From positions 1-64,000 of the forward strand of contig JAFGNZ010000075.1 of NCBI GenBank assembly GCA_016926755.1: 64,000 nucleotides of DNA, written 5' to 3'. Positions 29,198 to 38,759 of this stretch are shown piece by piece (positions within the stretch are counted from its first letter, which is position 1; every line of letters begins with the position of its first letter). A program made the position numbers and the translations under genes. The notes under the pieces were generated by a model, which saw only the letters and a program-made list of their open reading frames with translations, had not been told where the DNA came from and did no database searches. This DNA is from Myxococcaceae bacterium (lineage in GTDB: Bacteria; Myxococcota; Myxococcia; Myxococcales; Myxococcaceae).

Positions 29198-30238
29198 ATG
29201 ATCATCGCTGGATGTTGCCGTTGGCTCACGTGGCTGTGCGGCCTTTTGCTGCTACTGTCACCCAGCGCATGTGGAACCGGATCTTCCTCCCTGGAAGGAT
29301 CGCGGACTCTGGTCCCAGATATGGATATGGGCAGCCTCTTGTCCATATATCCAGGACCGGCTGATGTCGCGAATCGCTATGCATCCAGTGTCATCGTGAT
29401 ACGGACGACTGATGGCAGAGATGAGCCTGAAGGTGGTTGCAGCGGCGTTCTCATTGATCCGAGTCTCGTCCTGACTGCAGGGCACTGTGTCTGCGAGATG
29501 CGAACACTCCGTACCGCGGACGACAAGGCTCTGGTCGGAAGGAGATTGGAAGAAGCTGTGCCCTCCGCCAAAGGCAGCGAGCGTGCGAGAGAAGACCCCG
29601 CCAGAACGTGGCGCGAGGATGTCTTGGCGAGGTCCCATGCAGCCATTGACGGATCTCAATGTTCCATGGGGGCGCGCGTGCTTGCTCTTGAGTATGTCTC
29701 GCCGGCCATGAGACCTGACTACCGGTCTTACCGCGGAGTTGCGATCAGGCCTCATCCCAGGCTTCTGATTCTTGATGGAACCGATGGGAAAGGGCTGTTC
29801 AGAGAGGCCGACCTCGCCATCATTCGATTGGAGAAGCCCGTGAACGAGAACCTCCGAACCATCAAACTGCCACAAGCAGAGATTCAGCGCGAGGAGCCGA
29901 TTATCATGGTTGGATTCGGTCGGGGTGAGACCGATTACGCCAATGCGAAGTTCGGATATCGCCATGTCGGAGAGGGCCGAGTGACAAAAGTCGAGCGATT
30001 GGCTTCAGGCGGCATGAAGTTCGCCGCTGGAGGAAGCGCGGTCGACGGGGAGCTCTTCTCCGTGCTTCATGGCGGGGACAGCGGTGGGGGCGCGTTCAAG
30101 AAGGATGATGACACCGTGCTTGTAGGTATCGCAAGTTCGCTATCAGCAGATAGAAAGACTTCTATCTATACGAGCACGTATCCCTACAAGAAATGGCTGG
30201 AGGGTGAGAAGGCGGCTGCGCGCCAGACTTCTCCATAG
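29198..30238 (+). CDS. trypsin-like (S1) serine protease, putative lipoprotein; tandem paralog
   Basis: signal + lipobox LSPSAC; LTAGHCVC, EADLAIIRLE, GGDSGGGAF. Confidence 0.87.
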   Translation: MIIAGCCRWLTWLCGLLLLLSPSACGTGSSSLEGSRTLVPDMDMGSLLSIYPGPADVANRYASSVIVIRTTDGRDEPEGGCSGVLIDPSLVLTAGHCVCEMRTLRTADDKALVGRRLEEAVPSAKGSERAREDPARTWREDVLARSHAAIDGSQCSMGARVLALEYVSPAMRPDYRSYRGVAIRPHPRLLILDGTDGKGLFREADLAIIRLEKPVNENLRTIKLPQAEIQREEPIIMVGFGRGETDYANAKFGYRHVGEGRVTKVERLASGGMKFAAGGSAVDGELFSVLHGGDSGGGAFKKDDDTVLVGIASSLSADRKTSIYTSTYPYKKWLEGEKAAARQTSP

Positions 30239-30254
30239 TCTAGAGGCGCCAGCT

Positions 30255-31541
30255 TCAATGCGCGGCGCGCACGGTCTGCGCCACTTCGTTGAGCGCCACG
30301 GGGATCGGCTCACCGCCCGCCATCGGCTTGAGCTGCCCCTTCCCGCTCTCCCGCTCCGTCTGGCCGAGCACCAGCGCGAAGCGCGCGCGCGTCTTGTCCG
30401 CTCGCTTCATCTGGCTCTTCAGGCTCCCGCCGCGCGTGTCGAACTCCACCCGCAGCCCCTCCCGACGCAGCCGGCTGGCCAGCTTGAAGGCCTCGTCCGC
30501 CGAGCCCTCGTCCGCCACCGCGATGAACACGTCCGGAGGCGGCGCGTACTTCTGCCCGCCCTCCTTCAGCAGCAGCGTCAGCCGATCCAGCCCCAGCCCG
30601 AACCCCACCGCCGGCAGATCCGGCCCGCCCAGGCTCTTCAGCAGCTTGTCGTACCGGCCACCCCCGCCCACCGTGCTCGCCGTCCCCAGCGCTGGGTGCG
30701 CCGCGATGAACTCGAACGTCGTGCGCGTGTAGTAGTCCAGCCCGCGCACGATCCGCGGGTTGATCACGTACCGCACCCCCAGCACGTCCAGCTTGCGCCG
30801 CACGTCCCCGAAGTGCGCCTTGCACGGCTCACACAGGAACTGGAGGATGTCCGGCGCCGCCTGCACCACCGCCTGGCACTTCGCGTTCTTGCAGTCCAGC
30901 ACCCGCATCGGGTTGCTCTCGAGCCGCCGCTGGCAGTCCTCGCACAGCTCCGCCCGGTGCGCCGTCAGGTGCTCCACCAGCTTCTGCTGGAACACCGGCC
31001 GACACGCGTCATCCCCCAGCGAGTTCAGGTTGAGCGACACTTCCTTCAGCCCCAGCGCCTCCAGGAGCTGCACCACCATGTCCATCAGCTCCACGTCCTG
31101 CGCCGCCTCGCGCGAGCCGATCGCCTCCGCCCCGATCTGGAAGAACTGCCGGTAGCGGCCCGTCTTCATCCGCTCGTACCGGAACATCGGGCCGATGTAG
31201 TACCAGCGCGTCAGCGGCTCCTGGTTCGCCACCGAGTGCTCGATGTACGCGCGCACCGCCGGCGCCGTGCCCTCGGGGCGCAGGGACAGGCTGCGGCCCG
31301 CCTTGTCCTCGAAGGTGTACATCTCCTTGCCGACGATGTCCGTCTCCTCGCCCACGCTGCGCACGAAGAGCGCCGTGTCCTCCACCATCGGCGTGCGGAT
31401 CTCCCCGTAGCCGAACCGGGCGAACAGCTCGCGCGCCGTGCGCTCCACGTGCTGCCACGTCTCCACGGGCGCCATCTCCCCGCCCAGCTCCCCAGGCAGG
31501 AGATCGTTCATCCCCTTCACACCGGCGATCTTCTGGCTCAC
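30255..31541 (-). CDS. hisS: histidyl-tRNA synthetase
   Basis: VKGMNDLLPGE, SLRPEGTAPAVRAYIEH, RGLDYYTRTTFEF, VGGGGRYDKLLKSLGGPDLPAVGFGLGLDRL; GTG start overlaps psd stop. Confidence 0.96.
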   Translation of the reverse strand: MSQKIAGVKGMNDLLPGELGGEMAPVETWQHVERTARELFARFGYGEIRTPMVEDTALFVRSVGEETDIVGKEMYTFEDKAGRSLSLRPEGTAPAVRAYIEHSVANQEPLTRWYYIGPMFRYERMKTGRYRQFFQIGAEAIGSREAAQDVELMDMVVQLLEALGLKEVSLNLNSLGDDACRPVFQQKLVEHLTAHRAELCEDCQRRLESNPMRVLDCKNAKCQAVVQAAPDILQFLCEPCKAHFGDVRRKLDVLGVRYVINPRIVRGLDYYTRTTFEFIAAHPALGTASTVGGGGRYDKLLKSLGGPDLPAVGFGLGLDRLTLLLKEGGQKYAPPPDVFIAVADEGSADEAFKLASRLRREGLRVEFDTRGGSLKSQMKRADKTRARFALVLGQTERESGKGQLKPMAGGEPIPVALNEVAQTVRAAH

Positions 31542-32380
31542 ACGATCTCCCCGATGCGCTGGCCCATCCGCACCACCGCCTCCGGCTGCAGGCTGTCGTC
31601 CCACTTCACCCGCTTGGGCTCGAACAGCAGGATCACCGTGGAGCCCATCTCGAAGCGCCCCAGCTCCCCGCCCTTCTCCACCGGCAGGTGCGTCTCGTAG
31701 GCGTGCACCTTCCCCGGCTTGCCGTCGTGCGTGATGATCTCGTCGTAGGCCGCCTTGATCCGCGACACGCACGTGGCGCCCACCTTCACCACCGCGCACT
31801 TGCCCGCCACCGTGTCCAGGTACGTCACCAGCCGCTCGTTCACGCAGAACAGCGACTGCTTGTTCTTCACCGAGGCCGGGTTCACCGGCCAGAACTCGCC
31901 TGGGATGTACGCGTAGCCCGTGATGGCGCCCGCCAGCGGCGCGTGGATGCGGTGGTAGTCCCGCGGCGACAGGTACAGCGTCGTCCACGCCCCGCCGTGA
32001 AACGGCGCCGCCGCCGCCGTGTCTCCCAGCAGCTCGTCCACCGTGTATTCGATCCCCTTGGCCTGCAGGCACCGCCCCTGGTCCGAGTAGCCCACCTGGG
32101 ACACCCGCCCGTCCACCGGCGACACCACCACCCGCTCCCCCGCGTCCACCGGGCGCAGCCCCGGCTTCAGGCCGCGGGTGAAGAACTCCGCGAAGGTGGG
32201 GTAGGCGTCGAACGAGTGCTCCGCCTCGTCCATGTTCAAGTTGTACGCCTTGGCGAAGGCCCTCATCGCCACCCGGTGCACCGGCGCTGGCGCGGGGAGC
32301 CGCGTGGCCAGCCCCACCATCGAGGACAGGGCCGACTTCGGCAACAGCTGCATCAACTTCATGAAGGTCTGCTCGTTCAT
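31538..32380 (-). CDS. psd: phosphatidylserine decarboxylase proenzyme
   Basis: TFAEFFTRGLKPGLRPVD, VVSPVDGRV, PRDYHRIHAPLAGAI, FEMGSTVILLFE (GST cleavage site). Confidence 0.95.
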   Translation of the reverse strand: MNEQTFMKLMQLLPKSALSSMVGLATRLPAPAPVHRVAMRAFAKAYNLNMDEAEHSFDAYPTFAEFFTRGLKPGLRPVDAGERVVVSPVDGRVSQVGYSDQGRCLQAKGIEYTVDELLGDTAAAAPFHGGAWTTLYLSPRDYHRIHAPLAGAITGYAYIPGEFWPVNPASVKNKQSLFCVNERLVTYLDTVAGKCAVVKVGATCVSRIKAAYDEIITHDGKPGKVHAYETHLPVEKGGELGRFEMGSTVILLFEPKRVKWDDSLQPEAVVRMGQRIGEIV

Positions 32381-32432
32381 TCGATCAGGATCCCGAGATT
32401 CCAGGCAGGAGGAGACGCGAACCCTCGCCGGC

Positions 32433-33140
32433 TCACCGGCCGCCGTCCGCCCCCACGGTCCCCCCATCCGGCAACTGCCATGTCATGCGGAAGGCGCTCT
32501 TCGGTAACACCGTCAGCACCTTGCCGTCTTCAATCAGGACGACCTGCCCGACGAAGCGCGGGAACGACTGGCTGCACCTCGCCCGATCGGACATCTCCCA
32601 GGACTCCCGCGGCCCGCGCCCATCCACGTTGACCGTCTTCCCCCGCTGGAAGCAGCCCAGGTAGCCGGCCGTGAGCTCCGACGCCGGGGTGCCCTCCACG
32701 GGGCCCGCCGCGCTCGTCCCCGCATCCCGCGGCCCGGCGGGGGCCGGGGTGGGCTCGGTGGGCCTCGTGGGCACCGGCTGCAGCGCGGACGGATCCACCG
32801 CCCGCGCCGCCGCGAGCGCGTCCTCCTGCGCCTGCTGATTCGCCTGCGCGCGCGCCCGCCCCTCCGTGATGCGCTGCTTCAGCTCGCGCGCGGACTGCGC
32901 GTCCAGGCTGTCGGCGGGCACCTGTTCCAGCTGCGCCTCGATCTCGTCCATCTCCGGCGCGAGGAACGCGCCATCCAGCTTCTGCGCGTACAGCTTGCTG
33001 AAGCGCTTGTGGGCCTGCTCATACGCCTCCGACGGCGCCGCGGCCTCCTTGCGGCACGCGGCGGGAGCCAGCGCGATCAGGACGGTGAAGACAAGGCCCA
33101 CGAGGGGCCGACCCAGGGTCGTCAGGCTGAGGTTGCGCAC
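32433..33140 (-). CDS. hypothetical lipoprotein
   Basis: signal peptide with LAPAAC; helical region then unknown C-terminus. Confidence 0.7.
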   Translation of the reverse strand: MRNLSLTTLGRPLVGLVFTVLIALAPAACRKEAAAPSEAYEQAHKRFSKLYAQKLDGAFLAPEMDEIEAQLEQVPADSLDAQSARELKQRITEGRARAQANQQAQEDALAAARAVDPSALQPVPTRPTEPTPAPAGPRDAGTSAAGPVEGTPASELTAGYLGCFQRGKTVNVDGRGPRESWEMSDRARCSQSFPRFVGQVVLIEDGKVLTVLPKSAFRMTWQLPDGGTVGADGGR

Positions 33141-33222
33141 AGGGGGCGGTTATATGCCACGTTTCCGGCCTCCCCGCCGCATTTCCGCGGGCCGGGGCCC
33201 CTCCGCGCGCCTCCTCGGGTGC

Positions 33223-33954
33223 TCAGACGCCCAGGAACAGGCGCTTGCCGAAGTTGAGCGCCAGATCCGCGTCGAAGATCTTCTGCGCCGCCGTCTCGAT
33301 GTCGTACTCCACGCGCGTGTACTCCACCGTGCGCGCGTCCGTGTCGCAGATCACGAAGCAGGCCCGGTTGTCGTAGTCCCGCGGCTGCCCCACGCTGCCC
33401 ACCGAGATGATGTACTTGTAGCCCCGGCGGATGCCGAACTTCTGGGCCACCACGTCGTTCACCTCGCCGTTGCCGATGGCGAACGCCTTGCACAGGTGGC
33501 TGTGCCCGATGAACGTCACCTCCGGCAGCTCCGACACGAACGGCGTCAGCTCCCGCGCCTGCTCCAGCGCGAAGATGTACTCGTACGCCTTGGGCTCGAT
33601 GGGCGAGCCGTGGCAGAAGCCCACCTCGCCAATCCGGTACGTGTACGGCAGGCTCCGCAGCCACGCCAGGTTGTCATCCGACAGCACGCTGGCGGACCAG
33701 TCCAGCGCGTGCCGGGCCGCGTCGTAGTAGTACGAGTAGTCCATCCGCCCGGCCACCGCCGCGTCGTGGTTGCCCAGCAGCGTCACCTCCGTCACCGAGC
33801 GCACCAGATCCGCGCACTCGTTGGGGGACGCGCCATAGCCGACGATGTCCCCCAGCGAGACGATCCGGTCCACCTTGTGCCGGTCCGCCGTGCGGAGCAC
33901 CTCCGTCAGCGCCTCGATGTTGGAGTGGATGTCGGAGATGACCGCGATCCGCAT
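33223..33954 (-). CDS. metallophosphoesterase (YfcE/calcineurin-like)
   Basis: MRIAVISDIHSNIEAL, VSLGDIVGYG, LLGNHDAAV, FIGHSHL. Confidence 0.93.
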   Translation of the reverse strand: MRIAVISDIHSNIEALTEVLRTADRHKVDRIVSLGDIVGYGASPNECADLVRSVTEVTLLGNHDAAVAGRMDYSYYYDAARHALDWSASVLSDDNLAWLRSLPYTYRIGEVGFCHGSPIEPKAYEYIFALEQARELTPFVSELPEVTFIGHSHLCKAFAIGNGEVNDVVAQKFGIRRGYKYIISVGSVGQPRDYDNRACFVICDTDARTVEYTRVEYDIETAAQKIFDADLALNFGKRLFLGV

Positions 33955-33987
33955 TCTCGTGCCTCGACCGGTCGTCCTCCGGGCCGT

Positions 33988-34359
33988 TCAGGCCCCGGGC
34001 CACCGCGCTCGCTCTTGGGAGATGATCTGCCTCAGCCGCTCCAGGCTCGTAGCATCGAGCGACTCGAACTGCAGCCCCATTCCAGGCGGCCACTGCTGCC
34101 CATTCTTGCGCGTCCAGACGACCTTGGCCAATGTCTGGACTCCCAAGCCGTCCTCCTCCCCCACGCCCAGGCGGATCGTGGCTCGAGCCCCCTCTCGCAG
34201 GGGGGTGCTCGTGCGCAGGAAGATGCCGCCCTCGCTCAGGTTGCCCACGCGCGAGTACAGCGTGACGTTGTCACCCTCGCACCAGCAACGCATCCGGGAC
34301 GAGACCCGGGCGGACCTCCGGTTCTCCATTGACGCCACATCCTCCACGGCAAGGCGCAT
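33988..34359 (-). CDS. PilZ-domain protein
   Basis: NRRSARV ... GNLSEGGIFLRTSTPLREGARATIRL ... GMGLQFESLD. Confidence 0.85.
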   Translation of the reverse strand: MRLAVEDVASMENRRSARVSSRMRCWCEGDNVTLYSRVGNLSEGGIFLRTSTPLREGARATIRLGVGEEDGLGVQTLAKVVWTRKNGQQWPPGMGLQFESLDATSLERLRQIISQERARWPGA

Positions 34360-34462
34360 GCTCTCCCCACGGACCCGCTTCTTCCGAGAATCTGGAAAAT
34401 GACAACGTAGATGCACAGTACGAGCCTGCATCTACACCGTCAAGTCCGGGAGAGCGGTTTTT

Positions 34463-35386
34463 TCAGCCCTTGAGGGATCCGAGCTCCTCGAAGTGCGTCA
34501 ACCTCTTGAATTCACTGAATCGCTGGTGGATCTCGGGGCGCGTCAAGTCTCGCAGCCGGTCCAGGCTGAAGCGCTCCACGGTGAAGGAGGCCATCACGCT
34601 GCCCATCACCATGGCGCGGCGGAGCGCGTCGCGATCAGGCTGCGCGGCGGTGGCCAGGGTGCCCATGAAGCCGCCGGCGAAGGTGTCCCCCGCCCCGGTG
34701 GGATCGAACACCTCCTCGAGCGGCATGGCGGGGCAGGCGAAGATGTGCTCGCGCTCGAAGAGCAGCGCGCCGTACTCCCCGCGCTTGATGACGATGCGGG
34801 TGGGGCCCATGGTGAGGATGGCGCGGGCGGCCTTGACGATGTTGTGCTCGCCGGAGAGCTGGCGGGCCTCCGCGTCGTTGACGAAGAGCAGGTTCACCCG
34901 CTGGAGCGTCTTGAGCAGCGCCTCGCGGGTGCCCTGGATCCAGAAGTTCATGGTGTCAGCGGCCACCAGCTGGGGGCGCTTCACCTGATCCAACACCTGG
35001 GACTGGAGCTCCGGGTGGATGTTGCCCAGGAAGACGAAGGGGGCGTCGCGGTAGGCCTCGGGCAGCTTGGGCGCGAAGCTCTGGAAGACGTTGAGCTGGG
35101 TGTCCAGCGTCTGCGCCTCGTTGAGCTGGTAGCCGTACTTGCCCTTCCAGCGGAAGGTGCGGCCCTTCTCCCGGGTGAGGCCCTCCAGGCCGATGCCCTT
35201 GCTCTGGAGGAACTGCACATGGGCCTCCGGGAAGTCCTCGCCCACCACGGCCACCAGGTGGACGGGGTTGAAGAAGGAGGCGGCCGTGGAGAAGAAGGTG
35301 GCCGAGCCGCCAAGCACTTCCTCCTTCTGGCCAAAGGGGGTTTCCACCGAATCGAGCGCAACCGAGCCAACGACGAGCAGAGACAT
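34463..35386 (-). CDS. PfkB-family sugar kinase
   Basis: LVVGSVALDSVETPFG, EEVFDPTGAGDTFAGGFMGTLA. Confidence 0.93.
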   Translation of the reverse strand: MSLLVVGSVALDSVETPFGQKEEVLGGSATFFSTAASFFNPVHLVAVVGEDFPEAHVQFLQSKGIGLEGLTREKGRTFRWKGKYGYQLNEAQTLDTQLNVFQSFAPKLPEAYRDAPFVFLGNIHPELQSQVLDQVKRPQLVAADTMNFWIQGTREALLKTLQRVNLLFVNDAEARQLSGEHNIVKAARAILTMGPTRIVIKRGEYGALLFEREHIFACPAMPLEEVFDPTGAGDTFAGGFMGTLATAAQPDRDALRRAMVMGSVMASFTVERFSLDRLRDLTRPEIHQRFSEFKRLTHFEELGSLKG

Positions 35387-35418
35387 GAAGCTTCCTGGAG
35401 GGGTTCAAGCCGCCAATA

Positions 35419-36942
35419 TCACGGCGTGGGTACGGACGGGAGCAGGGCCTTCAGGTCGTCGTCCGTGAAGAAGATGCCGCCGCCGAAGAAGAAGTCGCGG
35501 CCGGCGATCAGGCGGTTGGTGGCGGTGTCGCGCTGCTGGGCGTTGAGGATGTCGTCCATGCCGGCGATCACGAAGAGGTGATCGAAGGCCTGGGCCCTCA
35601 GCGTGGCGCGCAGCCGCGGGTAGCGCAGCTCCTCCGCGGAGAAGTTGAACGCGTCCAGCTTCAGCTCCAGCACGTCCTCCAGCATGTGCAGATCCGCGCC
35701 CACGCCGCCGGTGGACTCGATCAGGCCGAAGCGCAGCGTGGTGAAGTAGTAGCGCTTGGCGAACTGCGCGCTGATCTTGTAGGTCTCCTTGATGATCTTC
35801 TGCGTCTGCACCACCGGCTGCCCCGAGCCTGGCGGGTTGTTCTGCACCACCTGCACCTCCACCAGGCCGCGGGGATCGTCGATGATCTCCAGCAGGTAGT
35901 ACTTGTCCGGCTTGGGGATGAGCCGCAGCGAGATGCCGTTCTTCGCGCGGCCCTGGGACATCAGGTAGGAGGCGTTCAGCCCCACCTCCGTCTGCAGGCC
36001 GGTGAGCCGGTTGACGTAGTCCGAGGCGTCCGACACCGCGTCCGTGAACTTCTGGCCCAGCGCCCTGTCCGTCAGCAGCGTGCCCACCACGCCCTCGCCC
36101 TCGCGCACGTTGTGGGTGATCTGCTCCAGGTTGCCCAGCGTCCGGTCCAGCTTCTGGACCGTCTCCTTCAGGCTGGCCACGCCCTCCTTGAGATCGCCCT
36201 CGTTGGCGCCCACCACCTTCTTCACGGTGGCCAGCACCTCGCGCACGTCCTCGGTGATGTACTCGATGTTGTCGACGATGCGCGTCACCTCCGCCTGGTT
36301 CTCCTGCGTCAGCCCGCGCACGTCGTCGGAGACGCCCTCGAAGTTGACCAGGATGGCGTTGAGCCGCTCGCCGCTGGAGCGCACCGTGGCGTCCACGGAC
36401 TCGGACAGGCGGATCAGGTTCTCCACGATCCGCTGCAGCGAGCCGGCGCCCCGCTCGCCGCCCAGCACGTCCCGCAGCGCCGCCGTCACCTGCTGGATGT
36501 CCGCGGTGATCTGGCTGAGGGACTCGAACACGGCCTCCATGCCCTGGGTGTCAATCACCCGGCGGATCTGCCCGTTGTCCTGCATGCGCGGGGTTTTTTC
36601 GGTGCCCGGGTTGAGATCCAGCAGGTAGTCGCCCAGCAGGGACTCGGAGCGCTTGGTGAGGACGGCGTCCTCGTGCAGCTCCACGTCATCGCGGATCCGC
36701 AGCCACACCTTGGCGCGGGTGCCCTCCAGGGTGATCTGGCTGATCTCCCCCACGGGGATGCCGGCGATCTGCACGCGGCTCTTGGGGCTCAGGCCCGAGG
36801 CATCCCGGAAGTACGCCCAGACGTCGATGGACTCCTTCTCGCTCAGGCCTCCCTTCCGCGCGAACATGAAGAACGCGAAGAAGAAGGCCCCGGCGGTGAG
36901 CACCAGCAGTCCTACACGGAACGGCGTGACGAGCTTCTTCAC
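35419..36942 (-). CDS. long MlaD-type MCE protein with helical tail and C-terminal beta-rich (barrel-like) domain
   Basis: N-term TM + GLSPKSRVQIAGIPVGEISQITLEGTRAKVWLRI; long amphipathic helix; C-term YYFTTLRFGLIESTGGVGADLHMLEDVLELKLDAF ... FFFGGGIFFTDDDLK. Confidence 0.9.
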   Translation of the reverse strand: MKKLVTPFRVGLLVLTAGAFFFAFFMFARKGGLSEKESIDVWAYFRDASGLSPKSRVQIAGIPVGEISQITLEGTRAKVWLRIRDDVELHEDAVLTKRSESLLGDYLLDLNPGTEKTPRMQDNGQIRRVIDTQGMEAVFESLSQITADIQQVTAALRDVLGGERGAGSLQRIVENLIRLSESVDATVRSSGERLNAILVNFEGVSDDVRGLTQENQAEVTRIVDNIEYITEDVREVLATVKKVVGANEGDLKEGVASLKETVQKLDRTLGNLEQITHNVREGEGVVGTLLTDRALGQKFTDAVSDASDYVNRLTGLQTEVGLNASYLMSQGRAKNGISLRLIPKPDKYYLLEIIDDPRGLVEVQVVQNNPPGSGQPVVQTQKIIKETYKISAQFAKRYYFTTLRFGLIESTGGVGADLHMLEDVLELKLDAFNFSAEELRYPRLRATLRAQAFDHLFVIAGMDDILNAQQRDTATNRLIAGRDFFFGGGIFFTDDDLKALLPSVPTP

Positions 36943-37021
36943 CTGGGGTGACTCCGAGTGCTTCCGGCCTTGGCGACTCTAGCGGTTTGAGGCCCGCGTG
37001 CCAGCATTTCCCTGTGCATGG

Positions 37022-37801
37022 CTAGTTCTTCCCGAACCACGTCTCCAGGAAATTCCGCACGACGGGATGCTGGGACTCGCGCAGCTGTTCCGGCGGGCCG
37101 AACTCCACGATCACCCCCTTGGACAGGAAGGCGATGTAGTCCGCCACGTTGAAGGCCGAGGAGATGTCGTGGCTGATGACGACGCTGGTCACCTTCAGCT
37201 TGGCCTGGGCCGCCAGGATCATCTCGTCCACGTAGGCGGTGGTGATGGGATCCAGGCCCGTGGTGGGCTCGTCGTAGAGGACGATCTTCGGCTCCAGCAC
37301 CACGGCGCGCGCCAGGCCCACGCGCTTGCGCATGCCGCCGGACAGATCGGCCGGGTACCTGCCCTCCACGGAGGCAGGCAGGCCCATCAGGTCCAGCTTG
37401 GCGCGGACGAGCTGGCGCACCTGCTCCTCGGACATCTCCTTGCGGTGCTCGCGCAGCGGGAAGGCCACGTTCTCGAACACCGTCATCGAGTCGAAGAGGG
37501 CCGCGGCCTGGAACACCATGCCGAACTTGCGCCGCATCTTCTCCAGCGCCGCGTCCCCCAGCGGGACGATGTCCTCGCCGTCCACGATCACCTGGCCATG
37601 GTCCGGCTTGAGCAGGCCGATCATGTGCTTCATCAGCACCGTCTTGCCGGAGCCGGAGCCCCCGAGGATGACGCAGGTGCTCCCCTCGGGGATGGTGAGG
37701 TTGATGCCGGTGAGCACCTTGTGCTCGCCGAAGGTCTTGTGCAGATCGATGATCTGGATCATCGGCCGCCCGGGGGCGGCGGGGGCGGAGTCGGTGACCA
37801 T
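37022..37801 (-). CDS. MlaF-like ABC transporter ATPase
   Basis: ILGGSGSGKTVLMKHMIGLLKP, LSGGMRKRVGLARAVVLEPKIVLYDEPTTGLDPI. Confidence 0.95.
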   Translation of the reverse strand: MVTDSAPAAPGRPMIQIIDLHKTFGEHKVLTGINLTIPEGSTCVILGGSGSGKTVLMKHMIGLLKPDHGQVIVDGEDIVPLGDAALEKMRRKFGMVFQAAALFDSMTVFENVAFPLREHRKEMSEEQVRQLVRAKLDLMGLPASVEGRYPADLSGGMRKRVGLARAVVLEPKIVLYDEPTTGLDPITTAYVDEMILAAQAKLKVTSVVISHDISSAFNVADYIAFLSKGVIVEFGPPEQLRESQHPVVRNFLETWFGKN

Positions 37802-38617
37802 CTAGTGCAGCATCACGCCGACGAAGAAATCGAGGATGAAGATGGAGAGCGCGCTGGCGACCATGGCCTGGGTCGTCGCCTGGCCCACGCCCTTGGCGCC
37901 GCCGGAGGCGTTGTAGCCCTTGTAGCAGCACACCAGCGTCACCGAGAGCCCGAAGATGGCGCCCTTGATGAGGCCCTCGTAGAGATCGATGGGATCCACC
38001 CACTGCTGCGTGCGGCTGAGGAAGGTGCCGGCGGAGATGCCCTTGGCGATCACGGACACGAAGTAGGAGCCGGCCATGCCCGTGGTGTTGAAGAGCATGG
38101 TGAGCACGGGGACCATGATCAGGCCGGAGAGCACCCGGGGCACCAGCAGGTACTGGATGGGGTTGACGGCCATGGTCTCCAGCGCGTCCACCTGCTCGGT
38201 GACGCGCATGGTGCCCAGCTCGGTGCACATGGCGGAGCCGGCGCGCATGGTGACCATCAGCGCGGAGAACACCGGGGCCAGCTCGCGCGTGAGGGTGAGC
38301 GCCACCGTGGGGCCCACCATGCTCTCCGCGTCGAACAGCTCGAAGGCCCGCGAGGACTGGTGGGCGAACACCATGCCGGTGAAGACGCCGGTGAGCGCCA
38401 CGATGAAGACCGAGCCCACCCCCACGAAGTCCAGCTGCGCGAAGAGGTTGTGCAGCCGGTACGGCCGCCTGGCGGACCAGCGAGCGACCTGGAAGCCCAG
38501 CCACGTCACCCCGCCAATGTCGGAGATGACGCGCATGGCCCCCTTGCCGAAGTTCTCGATCGACTGGAGGAGGTAGTGGGGCTCCTTGGGCGCCTTGTCT
38601 GCGTTCTCGGTAGCCAT
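37802..38617 (-). CDS. MlaE-like ABC transporter permease
   Basis: TGMVFAHQSSRAFELF, TRELAPVFSALMVTMRAGSAMCTELGTMRVTEQVDALETMAVNPI. Confidence 0.95.
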   Translation of the reverse strand: MATENADKAPKEPHYLLQSIENFGKGAMRVISDIGGVTWLGFQVARWSARRPYRLHNLFAQLDFVGVGSVFIVALTGVFTGMVFAHQSSRAFELFDAESMVGPTVALTLTRELAPVFSALMVTMRAGSAMCTELGTMRVTEQVDALETMAVNPIQYLLVPRVLSGLIMVPVLTMLFNTTGMAGSYFVSVIAKGISAGTFLSRTQQWVDPIDLYEGLIKGAIFGLSVTLVCCYKGYNASGGAKGVGQATTQAMVASALSIFILDFFVGVMLH

Positions 38618-38759
38618 GTCGGGTGCCACCTACTCTACGTGCCCGGCTCCGGGGCACAAGTGCCCGACGCTGAGCGGTTGTGCTTCCTTGGGGCACGTCG
38701 CTATGTTGCGCGCCCCTTTTTCTCATGCCGAGGGCCCCAGGGCCCGAACAGAGCACCCG

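Noticed and set aside
38680-38720. Possible sigma54 promoter (GGCACGTCGCTATGTTGC)
   Set aside because: Spacing between the GG and GC elements is 14, not the required 10 nt
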